Shown here one piece after another: positions 25,061-33,342 of a stretch of DNA of 64,000 bases (positions are counted from its first letter, which is position 1; the number at the start of each line of letters is the position of its first letter). The stretch is from Candidatus Dormiibacterota bacterium. Its GTDB lineage: Bacteria > Chloroflexota > Dormibacteria > Dormibacterales > Dormibacteraceae. The notes under the pieces are model-generated. The model saw only the letters and a list, made by a program, of their open reading frames with translations. It ran no database searches and had not been told where the DNA came from. The stretch spans positions 248,001-312,000 of the forward strand of contig PNAG01000002.1 in NCBI GenBank assembly GCA_003169845.1, given 5' to 3'. The position numbers and the translations under genes were made by a program.

Positions 25061-26041
25061 GTGAGCGGCTTTCTGGTCGCCCTCGCGACCTTCCTGGCTG
25101 CCGGCGTCGAGTGGGTCGAGGCGCTGACCATCGTCCTGGCCGTCGGCATCTTCAAGAGCTGGCGCACGGCCATCCTGGCCACGATCGCCGCGCTCGGCGT
25201 TCTGCTCGCGCTGATCGTGGTCTTCAACTTCACCATCACCGCTTACGTCTCGATCTCCCTCGCTCGCACCGTGGTTGGCGTGGGTCTGCTGCTCTTCGGG
25301 CTCGGCTGGCTGTACAAGGCGATCCTGCGCTCGGCGGGGCTGAAGGCACAGCGCGACGAAGCCGAGGAGTACGACGAGGCGCGCGACGAGGTGATGACGC
25401 ATGGTCACGCTTTCGGCACCGCATTCGGTGGCGTCTTTCTCGAAGGGTTGGAGGTCGTCTTCGTCGTCGTCGCCCTGGGTGGACTGAACAGCCTGCCGGC
25501 CGCGGCTGCCGGCGCTATCGCTTCGCTGGTCGTGGTCGTGGCTGCCGGCATCGTGCTCAGGCAGCCGCTGACACGCGTTCCCGAAAACCTCGTGAAATAC
25601 GCGGTCGGGGTCATGCTGACCGCGTTCGGCACCTTCTTTGCCGGCGAGGGCCTTGGCGTCGATTGGTGGAATGGCGACTGGGCGATCCTTGCTTTGATCT
25701 CGGGTTACGCGCTCGCATCCTTCCTTTTCGTCCGCCTGCTCGTCTGGAGCCCCTCACGCATCGTCGATTCGAGGCCCGTGCGCATGGTGCGCGCGGGGGC
25801 GGTCGAGGTCTGGGGACTTTTCGTCACGGACGGGCTGCTCGCTCTTTGTGCCGTCGCGGCACTCATCGCCGTAGACCTGTTCTTGGGCCGCACGACCGGG
25901 CAGAAAACCAACGCCGGGCTGATCCTGGTGGCGGGAGTGCTGGTCGCGATAGGCATCTCGCTGTGGGCCGCGGCCCGCGCCGCGGTTGCCGGCACGAGCT
26001 CAGCGAAACCCGTGCGAGAAGAGCCCGCTCCAGCGGAATAG
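25061..26041 (+). CDS. Multi-pass membrane protein (COG4280-like)
   Basis: A 326-residue protein with about nine membrane helices. Two acidic motifs recur: EWVEALTIVLAVG near the N-terminus and FLEGLEVVFVVVALG in the middle, so it looks like an internally duplicated transporter of the Ftr1/LysE-like style. I recall an uncharacterised COG4280 family of similar pattern but cannot confirm it. GTG 25061 starts the hydrophobic part. It is followed after 30 bp by an MFS gene and is divergent from the Crp-type regulator. Confidence 0.65.
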   Translation: MSGFLVALATFLAAGVEWVEALTIVLAVGIFKSWRTAILATIAALGVLLALIVVFNFTITAYVSISLARTVVGVGLLLFGLGWLYKAILRSAGLKAQRDEAEEYDEARDEVMTHGHAFGTAFGGVFLEGLEVVFVVVALGGLNSLPAAAAGAIASLVVVVAAGIVLRQPLTRVPENLVKYAVGVMLTAFGTFFAGEGLGVDWWNGDWAILALISGYALASFLFVRLLVWSPSRIVDSRPVRMVRAGAVEVWGLFVTDGLLALCAVAALIAVDLFLGRTTGQKTNAGLILVAGVLVAIGISLWAAARAAVAGTSSAKPVREEPAPAE

Positions 26042-26071
26042 CGCGCGGGAGCCCTGCCGATTCCGAGCACG

Positions 26072-27256
26072 ATGAAACGCGACTACCGGTTGCTCTTGTC
26101 GATCAGGCTGCTGAGGAGCTTCGGCTTCGGCTTTGTGCCGGTGCTGCTCGGCCTGCGGTTCGAAGAACGCGGTCTGGGCGCCGGGCCTTTGGGGGCGGCG
26201 CTCTCGATCGGCGTGCTGGCAGCCGCTCTCTCGGGATTGCCCCTGGCCGCACTCGCTTTGAAGATCGGACGGCGGTGGGTCCTGTTCGCCACCGGCCTGC
26301 TGATGGCGATCAGCGGAGCAGATCTCGCGCTGGCCACCCAACCGGCGTTGCTGGTGCTGGCCGGCGCCACGGGCATGCTCGGCGCCTCCGGCGTCGACCT
26401 CGGGCCGTTCCTCGCGATTGAGCAGGCTGCCCTGGTCGATTCGGTGCCTGACCGCCGCCGCAACCGAGCCTTCGGCCGTTATTCGCTGACCGGCGGCCTG
26501 GCGGTGGCGGCCGGCGGGCTCCTGGCCTCGCTCGGAACAGGCCCAAGTCGCGTCACGCTTGTCTTTCTTCTGTTTGTGGCGCTGGGAGTCATGAACGCGG
26601 CGATCAGCCTGTTGCTCTCCCCCCAGACTGTCGCAACCGCCCCCGGCCCGATCATCAGCCGCGCGTCGATGCGACCACTTGCCGCGCTCGCCGGTCTCTT
26701 CGCGATCGACGGGCTGGGCGGGGGGTTGGTCCTGCAGACTGTGATCGCCTACTGGCTGCACCTTCGGTTCGGAGCCGGCAGCACGGTGTTGGGCCCGGCG
26801 CTGGCGTTGATCGCGCTGGTGCAGGCGGCTTCCTACGAGGTTGCGTCCAGGCTGGCGGACCGGATCGGCCTGGTGCGCACCATGGTCTTCACACATCTCC
26901 CCAGCAACGTGCTGCTCATGCTCGTGCCGTTCAGCCCCAACCTGACGGTGGCGCTGATCCTCCTGGTGGCCCGCTTCGGTATCGCGCAGATGGACGTGCC
27001 CGCCCGCCAGGCGTACGTCGCATCGATCGTTCCGCCCGCGGAGAGGGCGGGGGCATTGGCTGCGACCGGCACGGTGCGGGGCGTGATGCAAGCGGTCGGT
27101 CCGTTGATCGCCGGGCTTGCGATCCAGGCGTCGGCTGCAGGCCTACCGTTCCTGCTCGCCGGCGGGCTCAAGATCTCGTACGACCTCGGACTCTACGCAG
27201 CTTTTTCGCGGCGCCCAGGAGGTCACGAGGCGTCGCGGGCGCCGCGCCGGCCTTAG
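26072..27256 (+). CDS. MFS transporter
   Basis: A 394-residue membrane protein with about 12 helices; LLRSFGFGFVPVLLGLRF forms TM1 and the loop 2-3 motif is degenerate (LALKIGRRWVL). The later motif RFGIAQMDVPARQAYVASIV is typical of a group of uncharacterised bacterial MFS proteins. Substrate unknown. It is probably co-transcribed with the membrane protein upstream. Confidence 0.8.
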   Translation: MKRDYRLLLSIRLLRSFGFGFVPVLLGLRFEERGLGAGPLGAALSIGVLAAALSGLPLAALALKIGRRWVLFATGLLMAISGADLALATQPALLVLAGATGMLGASGVDLGPFLAIEQAALVDSVPDRRRNRAFGRYSLTGGLAVAAGGLLASLGTGPSRVTLVFLLFVALGVMNAAISLLLSPQTVATAPGPIISRASMRPLAALAGLFAIDGLGGGLVLQTVIAYWLHLRFGAGSTVLGPALALIALVQAASYEVASRLADRIGLVRTMVFTHLPSNVLLMLVPFSPNLTVALILLVARFGIAQMDVPARQAYVASIVPPAERAGALAATGTVRGVMQAVGPLIAGLAIQASAAGLPFLLAGGLKISYDLGLYAAFSRRPGGHEASRAPRRP

Positions 27257-27279
27257 CGCTCGCGCGCGCGTCATCCTTA

Positions 27280-27285
27280 CGTATA
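27280..27285 (+). promoter_or_regulatory. -10-like TATAGT upstream of DUF899 gene
   Basis: TATAGT is 52 bp before ATG 27338; the intervening leader ends in a strong ribosome site GGGAGGGG about 6 nt before the ATG. No -35 is convincing. Confidence 0.35.
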
Positions 27286-27337
27286 GTCGCTTCGCGCCTG
27301 GTTGATTTTGAGAAGACGACTACAAGGGAGGGGCTGA

Positions 27338-28042
27338 ATGGCAACCGTCAAAACGCGTCAGAAAGGCAGGTTTCCCGGCGAAACCGCGGAGTATCGGCGG
27401 GCCCGCAACCGCTTGCTGAAGTCTGAGATCGAGCTGCGCCGGCAGCAGGAGGCGGTCGCCGCGCAGCGAAGAAAGCTGCCCCTTGGCGGGGAAGTCGCCG
27501 AGGACTACGTTTTCGACGCCTCGATGCCCGGAGACAAGGAATTCACGACGATCCGGCTGTCTCAGCTTTTCCAGCCAGGCAAGGACACGCTCTTCCTCTA
27601 CAACTTCATGTTCCCGAATGCGGTCGGGACCATGAATCCGTGCCCAGCCTGCACCTCCATCATCGATGCGATCGACGGCGCGGCGCGACACGTCGTGCAG
27701 CGAGTGAACTTTGCGGTCGTGGCCAAGGCTCCGATCGCGAAGTTCCGCCAGCACGCGCGGCGCCGCGGCTGGCGGCACGCGCAACTGCTCTCATCCGCCA
27801 ACAACACGTTCAACGTCGACTACCGCGCCGAGGGAGCCGATACCCAGCAATTTCCTATGGCTCACGTTTTCGTTCGTCGCGGGAAAAAGATTCGCCATTT
27901 CTGGAGCAGCGAGCTGTGGTTCGCGCCGCCCGAACCCAACCAGGACATGCGCCACGTCGATTTCATGTGGCCGATGTGGAGCATGTTCGATGCGACTCCG
28001 AAAGGCAGGGGCGCCAGCTGGGGACCCGAGCTCAAGTACTGA
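27338..28042 (+). CDS. DUF899 family thioredoxin-like protein
   Basis: A 234-residue protein with the DUF899 layout: basic N-terminal helix region, then LFLYNFMFPNAVGTMNPCPACTSI with a CPAC redox-type motif, and WFAPPEPNQDMRHVDFMWPMW near the C-terminus. DUF899 members are thioredoxin-fold proteins of unknown activity often found beside stress sigma factors. A strong GGGAGGGG precedes the ATG. It heads the cluster with RibD-like, DGPF and ECF sigma genes, though a 122-bp gap and possible second promoter follow. Confidence 0.8.
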   Translation: MATVKTRQKGRFPGETAEYRRARNRLLKSEIELRRQQEAVAAQRRKLPLGGEVAEDYVFDASMPGDKEFTTIRLSQLFQPGKDTLFLYNFMFPNAVGTMNPCPACTSIIDAIDGAARHVVQRVNFAVVAKAPIAKFRQHARRRGWRHAQLLSSANNTFNVDYRAEGADTQQFPMAHVFVRRGKKIRHFWSSELWFAPPEPNQDMRHVDFMWPMWSMFDATPKGRGASWGPELKY

Positions 28043-28086
28043 GAAGGCGCCTCGCGATCTCAGGCTGGTCAACAGTTTCAGAGGGA

Positions 28087-28113
28087 TGTCGATTCGGGCT
28101 GAGATCGTTCGTG
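28087..28113 (+). promoter_or_regulatory. Candidate ECF42-type promoter
   Basis: TGTCGA at 28087-28092 matches the -35 reported for the ECF42 sigma group; CGTG at 28110-28113, 17 bp on, is a one-mismatch fit to the CGA/TC-type -10. It sits about 50-75 bp before the RibD-like gene, whose cluster also encodes an ECF42-like sigma factor, so autoregulation or target activation is plausible. Confidence 0.4.
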
Positions 28114-28164
28114 TAGGAGATGACGACCGGCACGGGCCGGCGATCACTCAGGCGGAGGAAAGTG

Positions 28165-28740
28165 ATGAGCAGGATTGTCGTAACCGAGTTCGTGTCGCTC
28201 GACGGTGTCATGGAAGATCCCGGTGGCGCCGAGGGGTCCAAGCACGGCGGCTGGACGTTCAAGTTCGACCGCGGCGCCGAAGGCAACAAGTTCAAGGTCG
28301 ACGAGCTGTTCGCCGCCGACGCGCTCTTGCTGGGACGAGTCACCTATCAGGGTTTTGCGAAAGCTTGGCCTTCGATCAAGGACCCAGACGGGTTCGCCGA
28401 CAAGATGAACAGCATCCGCAAGTACGTCGTCTCGAACACACTCAAGGATTCCGAGGCGACCTGGAACAACACGACCGTCATCCGTGGTGACGTGACGGCC
28501 GAGATCGCCCGGCTCAAGGCTCAGGCCGGGGGCGACATGCTCGTCGCGGGAAGTGCCCGGCTCGCCCACACGTTGATCGAGCACGGACTGGTGGACGATT
28601 ACAGGCTGATGGTATTCCCGGTCATCCTGGGAAGTGGCAAGCGCATGTTCCCGGACCTGGACAAAGTGGCCACGCTCAAGCTCGTCGACGCGAAGACGGC
28701 CGGCGACGGAATCGTCATGCTCACCTACCAGGCCGCCTGA
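28165..28740 (+). CDS. Dihydrofolate reductase/RibD C-terminal family protein
   Basis: A 191-residue protein: MSRIVVTEFVSLDGVMEDPG at the start, LLGRVTYQGFAKAWP, and LVDDYRLMVFPVILGSGKRMF near the end, matching the RibD C-terminal reductase family. It may reduce a pteridine- or flavin-like substrate with NADPH. GGAGG (28154-28158) precedes ATG 28165 with good spacing. It is 14 bp upstream of the DGPF gene, consistent with an ECF42-controlled operon. Confidence 0.85.
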   Translation: MSRIVVTEFVSLDGVMEDPGGAEGSKHGGWTFKFDRGAEGNKFKVDELFAADALLLGRVTYQGFAKAWPSIKDPDGFADKMNSIRKYVVSNTLKDSEATWNNTTVIRGDVTAEIARLKAQAGGDMLVAGSARLAHTLIEHGLVDDYRLMVFPVILGSGKRMFPDLDKVATLKLVDAKTAGDGIVMLTYQAA

Positions 28741-28754
28741 GGAGAAGAAGCCTG

Positions 28755-29111
28755 ATGCAGCAGTACATGCTCACCGTGCATTCGGTCGAGGGCAGCCCTG
28801 CCCTGTCGGCCCAGGCGAGAGAGAAGGTGTACCGGGACGTCGACGCCTTCAACGCCGAGCTCCGGACCAGTGGTGCGTGGGTGTTCGCCGGGGGTCTTCA
28901 CCCCGCGAACACCGCCACCGTGGTGCGGGTCCGTGAGGGCGAGCTTCTGATGACCGACGGGCCGTTTGCCGAAGGCAAGGAACACGTGGGAGGGTTCTGG
29001 GTGATCGCGGCTCCCGATCTCGACGCCGCCATGGCGTGGGCCGCCAAGGCGACCCAGGCTTGCGACGCCCCGGTCGAGGTGCGCCCGTTCCACGACATTC
29101 CTCCGGAATGA
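28755..29111 (+). CDS. YCII-related (DGPF-domain) protein
   Basis: A 118-residue protein with the diagnostic motif LMTDGPFAEGKEHVGGFWVI and a ferredoxin-like YCII fold. The function of DGPF proteins is unknown, but they are hallmark neighbours of ECF42 sigma factors. It is 4 bp upstream of the sigma gene. Confidence 0.9.
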   Translation: MQQYMLTVHSVEGSPALSAQAREKVYRDVDAFNAELRTSGAWVFAGGLHPANTATVVRVREGELLMTDGPFAEGKEHVGGFWVIAAPDLDAAMAWAAKATQACDAPVEVRPFHDIPPE

Positions 29112-29115
29112 CCGA

Positions 29116-30333
29116 GTGCCGGTAGTCGATGGATCGCAGATCGAGCGTGTATTTCGTGAAGAGTACGGCCGCGCCGTGGCGGTCCTGGTCAGGGCCTTCG
29201 GCGACATCGACCTCGCCGAGGAGGCGGTGCAAGATGCGTTCACCGTCGCCGTGCAGCGGTGGCCGTCGACCGGTCTGCCGCCAAGCCCGGCCGGGTGGAT
29301 CGTCACCACCGCTCGCAACCGGGCGATCGACCGCTTCCGCCGTGAGGCGTCACGCGACGACCGGCACGCCCAGGCCGCGTTGCTGCACAGTCAAAGCGGG
29401 CCCGCTCACGAGGGACCGGTGGGCGACGACATGCTCCGGCTGATCTTCACCTGTTGTCACCCGGCTCTCGCCGCGAGCGCGCAGGTCGCTCTGACGCTGC
29501 GCCTCCTGGGAGGGCTCACCACTACGGAGATCGCACGCGCATTCCTGGTGCCTGAGCCGACGATGGCCCAGCGCCTGGTCCGGGCCAAGGCGAAAATCAG
29601 CGCCGCCAAAATCCCATATCGGGTCCCCGGTGAATCCGAGCTGCCAGGCCGCCTGCGCGCGGTGCTGTCCGTCATCTACCTGATCTTCAACGAGGGCTAC
29701 ACCGCGAGCTCGGGCGACAGGCTCATTCGCCAGGATCTTTGCGCCGAGGCCATCCGCCTCGGACGCCTCCTGGCGGGGCTCATGCCCGACGAGCCCGAGG
29801 TGATGGGACTCCTCGCCCTGATGCTGCTTACAGACTCCCGCCGCGCGGCACGCATCGGCCCCGACGGAGCGCTTGTTCTGCTGGCCGCCCAGGACCGCTC
29901 GATCTGGAACCGCGAGCTCATCGCCGAAGGGCAGGCGATCGTGCGGGCGTGTCTCCGCCGCAACCAGCCCGGGCCGTACCAGGTCCAGGCCGCGATCAAC
30001 GCCGTGCACCGCGCCGCCCGCACCGCGGCGGCGACGGACTGGCGCCAGATCGTCGCGCTTTACGACCAGCTGCTCGCGCTCACCTCCAACCCGGTGGTCG
30101 CCCTCAACCGTGCCGTCGCGGTGGCCGAGATCGACGGCCCGCTCGCCGCACTGGCCCTGGTCGACGTGCTCGAGCTGGAGAATTACCACCTCTTCCACGC
30201 CATCCGCGCTGATCTCCTGGTCCGCGCCGGCCGGACGTCCGAAGCGGAGGACGAATACGACGCCGCCATCCGTCTCACCACCAACGCGGCCGAGCGCGCT
30301 TTCCTGGAACGCGGCCGCCAGGCGCTGAGTTAG
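29116..30333 (+). CDS. ECF42-type RNA polymerase sigma factor with TPR-like C-terminal extension
   Basis: The 405-residue protein has region 2 (EEYGRAVAVLVRAFGDIDLA, DRFRRE) and region 4 (VALTLRLLGGLTTTEIARAF) in the first 190 residues, followed by a long helical C-terminal extension (residues ~200-405, about DUF6596/TPR-like). This architecture plus the DGPF neighbour is that of ECF42. There is no anti-sigma gene nearby; such factors are thought to be controlled through the C-terminal domain. Starts at GTG 29116. Confidence 0.9.
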   Translation: MPVVDGSQIERVFREEYGRAVAVLVRAFGDIDLAEEAVQDAFTVAVQRWPSTGLPPSPAGWIVTTARNRAIDRFRREASRDDRHAQAALLHSQSGPAHEGPVGDDMLRLIFTCCHPALAASAQVALTLRLLGGLTTTEIARAFLVPEPTMAQRLVRAKAKISAAKIPYRVPGESELPGRLRAVLSVIYLIFNEGYTASSGDRLIRQDLCAEAIRLGRLLAGLMPDEPEVMGLLALMLLTDSRRAARIGPDGALVLLAAQDRSIWNRELIAEGQAIVRACLRRNQPGPYQVQAAINAVHRAARTAAATDWRQIVALYDQLLALTSNPVVALNRAVAVAEIDGPLAALALVDVLELENYHLFHAIRADLLVRAGRTSEAEDEYDAAIRLTTNAAERAFLERGRQALS

Positions 30334-30351
30334 GGAGTACTCTCCGGGGCG

Positions 30352-30750
30352 ATGCCCCGCATCACCCGGCGCAAGGAGCACTGGAAGCAGAGGCCCGACG
30401 ACCATGACTATCCCGCTGCTGAGGACTACCTGAGCCTGATCGGCCCTCCCGACGAGGCGAAGTCGCTTGCTCGCGGTTTGCGTACGGCGCCGATCGTGCA
30501 TCGGAAGGCGAAAGACCTCCTGCGCGCGAGCGCTCTGCCGCTGCTCGCGCCCGACAACTTTCACGTCGCGAAGGATCTGAAGAAGGTCGCCGACGGCCGG
30601 CTGCTCTCGCCGGTGCTGTGCGTACGAGGCATGCTTCGAGCACACGTCCCGCTGATCGTGGCCGATGGTTACCACCGCATTTGCGCCAGCTATCACCTGG
30701 ACGAGGACGCGAGCATCCCCTGCCGCATCGTCGACCTGAAGAAGGCCTAG
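30352..30750 (+). CDS. Conserved small protein with ParB/sulfiredoxin-like core
   Basis: A 132-residue soluble protein; LIVADGYHRICASYHLD resembles the G-x-HR motif of ParB/sulfiredoxin-fold proteins. Homologues in many high-GC bacteria are uncharacterised. It lies 18 bp after the sigma gene and may be transcribed with it, but no function follows from this. Confidence 0.6.
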   Translation: MPRITRRKEHWKQRPDDHDYPAAEDYLSLIGPPDEAKSLARGLRTAPIVHRKAKDLLRASALPLLAPDNFHVAKDLKKVADGRLLSPVLCVRGMLRAHVPLIVADGYHRICASYHLDEDASIPCRIVDLKKA

Positions 30751-30828
30751 CCCCTCATGCTCGCGGCGGCCGTTTGCTTCGATGAGATCTCCGAGCGGCA
30801 ACGCGAGCGCAGATAGCCAAGCGCCGGC

Positions 30829-31062
30829 ATGCTTTCAACCACGTTTCAGGCGAGCGTTTGGCACGACTATTTCATGACGGTGGGAGGCGGCGCGGCCGCT
30901 CTCACCGGGCTGGTCTTCGTCGCGATGACGCTCCATCTCGATGAAATCATCAACAACCCTGTGCACCGGCATCGCGCCCGCACGATCCTGGCGGGCTTGA
31001 CCGCGGTCTTCATCCGCTGGGTAGGAATGCGGGAAGCCGCCGAGGCCAGGTCAGCTTCTTGA
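30829..31062 (+). pseudogene. Truncated membrane protein gene
   Basis: The 77-residue reading frame begins like a conserved multi-pass membrane protein (YFMTVGGGAAALTGLVFVAM, PVHRHRARTILAGLTAVFIR) of usually 150-200 residues. After this first helix pair the frame changes to a non-hydrophobic tail and stops, while the remaining helices are missing. It looks like a degraded remnant rather than a working gene; this rests on my recall of the family. Confidence 0.5.
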
Positions 31063-31069
31063 AGCCGGC

Positions 31070-32161
31070 TCAATCGCTCGCGAGGATTCGCTCGAAAGCG
31101 CCGAGGTAGCTGTCGTCCCCAGCCTGCTGCCTCAAGAGCCAGTATTCGGCGCCCCAGAACAGGTAGGCATCCAGCGGGCTCCTTGATTCGCTGGCCAGGG
31201 CCAGGCATCGGTTGTAGTTCTCGATCACCCGCTCTGGCGGACAGCTGGCCATCGCGCGCCCGGTCGGGTTGGGCGGGATCGTCACCGCCTCCCAGGGTTC
31301 GGCCTGTCCCTCAGCGATCATCAGCCGCCGGCCCTGAGCTCCCGACCGCTTGACCAGGTGCCTCGCTCGCTCCCGCCACGCGTGCACCTTTGCGTCCAGG
31401 TAAACGGTCCATTCGCCGGCCGCCCCCAGCGCGTGGGACGGATAGAAGTCCACGCCGATGATGTCGGCAGCCTCCTCGGCCAGGGCCAGCGAGTCTCCCT
31501 GGTCGCGGGTCCGCCACGACTGCTGGGCCGCGACTGGCAGAGACATCGGCAGGAAGCCGTTCAGGAGGATGGGTCGCTTTGGATCCACACGCCGCACCTC
31601 AGCAATCTCACGCTTCACGAACCCGGTCGCCAGCCGCCACGAATGCTCCACACCGAGCGGGTCCACGGCCTCGTGCTCGACCTGCCAGGCGACGACCGGT
31701 TCGTGATCCCGATATCGATCCACCACTCGCGCCACGAACGCGAGGGCGGCGGTGAGCAGGTCCGGGTGTGATGCCTCGCTGACCAGCGAGCCCTCCGGGA
31801 GCGGGGTGGGGAGGTGGTGCTTGGGAACGAAGAACTCCGGGTACCCGAAGTTCTTGACTGCACCGAGGCCGATAATCACGTGTTTTCCCGCCTGTTCGGC
31901 GGCGTCGACCTGCCAGTCCAGCGGTGAGAAATCGAAAACGCCGGGCGCCTGCTCCATCCGGTTCCACAGCGCCGCCAGGCGTATCAGCTCGTAGGGGTGC
32001 CGCAGAAGCGTGGCCAGCGCGGCTCGTGGCTCCAGTCCAAATCCCTCGGCCTGGAGCGGGCGGAAGCTGATGCCAAGGCGCGTCGCACCGCGCGGTTCGA
32101 CCCGGACATCCCGCCAGCGACCGGTTAACGGCCGCTGCGCTCGGGCGATGCGGAGGCTCAC
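31070..32161 (-). CDS. Glycoside hydrolase clan A-like protein, intracellular
   Basis: A 363-residue (beta/alpha)8-type protein; WNRMEQAPGVFDFSPLDW early, VAWQVEHEAVDPLG as the acid/base position, and RLMIAEGQAEPWE as the nucleophile region, as in clan GH-A. The residue before the acid/base Glu is His rather than the usual Asn. Its architecture parallels the secreted protein at 41894-42946, sharing WQVE-E and E-QA-PW blocks. No signal peptide is seen. GTG 32161 is chosen because a longer frame would overlap the next gene. Substrate unknown. Confidence 0.65.
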   Translation of the reverse strand: MSLRIARAQRPLTGRWRDVRVEPRGATRLGISFRPLQAEGFGLEPRAALATLLRHPYELIRLAALWNRMEQAPGVFDFSPLDWQVDAAEQAGKHVIIGLGAVKNFGYPEFFVPKHHLPTPLPEGSLVSEASHPDLLTAALAFVARVVDRYRDHEPVVAWQVEHEAVDPLGVEHSWRLATGFVKREIAEVRRVDPKRPILLNGFLPMSLPVAAQQSWRTRDQGDSLALAEEAADIIGVDFYPSHALGAAGEWTVYLDAKVHAWRERARHLVKRSGAQGRRLMIAEGQAEPWEAVTIPPNPTGRAMASCPPERVIENYNRCLALASESRSPLDAYLFWGAEYWLLRQQAGDDSYLGAFERILASD

Positions 32162-32174
32162 CGCGGGCTTTGAA

Positions 32175-33131
32175 TCAGAACCCGCTCCTCGTGGGCACGA
32201 TCGGCGAGGGTGGCAGGGGCGTGAAACCAAGGCTCGGAGCAAGCACCTGCTGGGCCAGCGCCCCCTCGCGCCTCCACCAGCGGTTGACGATGATGCGCGT
32301 CCGGCCGCCGTCCACTCGAGAGATCGTCACTCTGCCGTTCCAGAAGATCCCGCGCCGGAACTTGAGCTCGGCGACCATCGACCGCGGGACTGCGAAGGCA
32401 AGGGTGGTGGGAGTCGCGCTGAGCTGCGGGCCGGTGAGGGCGATGACCCGGCGATCCGTGATGGTGACGAAGTAGGCGCCCAGCTGGCTCATCGCGATGA
32501 GCATGCCGATCACCCCGAAAAGCGATTGCCAGAGCTGTGCTTGACGATCTCTGCCGTAGAAGGAAACGACGACCCGTTCGCCGGGCTCGAGGAGCGGCAG
32601 CGTTCCCGCGCCGAGGCGTGAGAGCTGGCGGATCTTGCCGGTCGGGGTCTTGGCCGGGAGGCTGATGGCGCCGGTGATCGCCGAGGCGGTGGTCGCCGCC
32701 TGGCGAGCGGCCGAACCGGCTCCCGACGTGTTGCCCGATGCCGCCTCGGCCATCGCCGCCATCGTGGCCGCGTGAAGGACGACCGCGTTTCCGCCAATCT
32801 CGCGCTGGCACCATCCGAACCACTGGACATACGAGCCTGCCAGGTCGACCGGTCCGTACGGAGCCGCCAGACCGGCCACCCCGCCGCCATAGGCGACCCC
32901 CTGGTTCAGCAAGGAAAGCGTGGTGGCCGACCGCGCTCGGATCAGGAAGAAGAGGCATGGGGCGAACACGGTCAAGCCCACGCCGATGAACAAAAACGAA
33001 CCGGTGATCGCGTCGTTCCGATCAGAGGTCGAGCTCGTGGTGTCGCCGAGGGAGGCGGCCAGCGCCAGGAGGCCCAAAGCGAGGAGAAGACCTCCCACGA
33101 CGCTGCCGATGATCAAAAGGATCTTGCCCAA
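32175..33131 (-). CDS. Membrane-anchored protein with PH-like C-terminal domain
   Basis: I do not recognise a named family. Residues 1-70 hold two membrane helices (ILLIIGSVVGGLLLALGLLA; FLFIGVGLTVFAPCLFFLI). Later parts include GTLPLLEPGERVVVSFYGRD, TITDRRVIALTG and KFRRGIFWNGRVTISR, resembling bPH/PH-like domains. The start is uncertain: TTG 33131 begins the first helix; a frame back to 33227 is open. It lies 13 bp upstream of the glycosidase-like gene, so the two probably share a transcript. Confidence 0.55.
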   Translation of the reverse strand: MGKILLIIGSVVGGLLLALGLLALAASLGDTTSSTSDRNDAITGSFLFIGVGLTVFAPCLFFLIRARSATTLSLLNQGVAYGGGVAGLAAPYGPVDLAGSYVQWFGWCQREIGGNAVVLHAATMAAMAEAASGNTSGAGSAARQAATTASAITGAISLPAKTPTGKIRQLSRLGAGTLPLLEPGERVVVSFYGRDRQAQLWQSLFGVIGMLIAMSQLGAYFVTITDRRVIALTGPQLSATPTTLAFAVPRSMVAELKFRRGIFWNGRVTISRVDGGRTRIIVNRWWRREGALAQQVLAPSLGFTPLPPSPIVPTRSGF

Positions 33132-33342
33132 CGCGCGACAAGGTATCAGGCGCGCAATCGGTTCTAGCCCTGATATCCCTCGATCGGTGATCGCCGTCCC
33201 CCGGCGAATGGAGGGGGCGCAGCCCACGGTTCTCAGGTTGTGGGTGCCTCGCGACCCATCAGAGAATGAAACGTGACAATCCTTCGCGGTCCCCCGGCTG
33301 CGTCAATCCGGTGGATCTCCTCCGGCCGGCGACCGAGGTGAC

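Noticed and set aside
29350..30801. 480-codon frame antisense to the ECF sigma factor
   Set aside because: No recognisable domains, and it spans two well-supported genes on the other strand.
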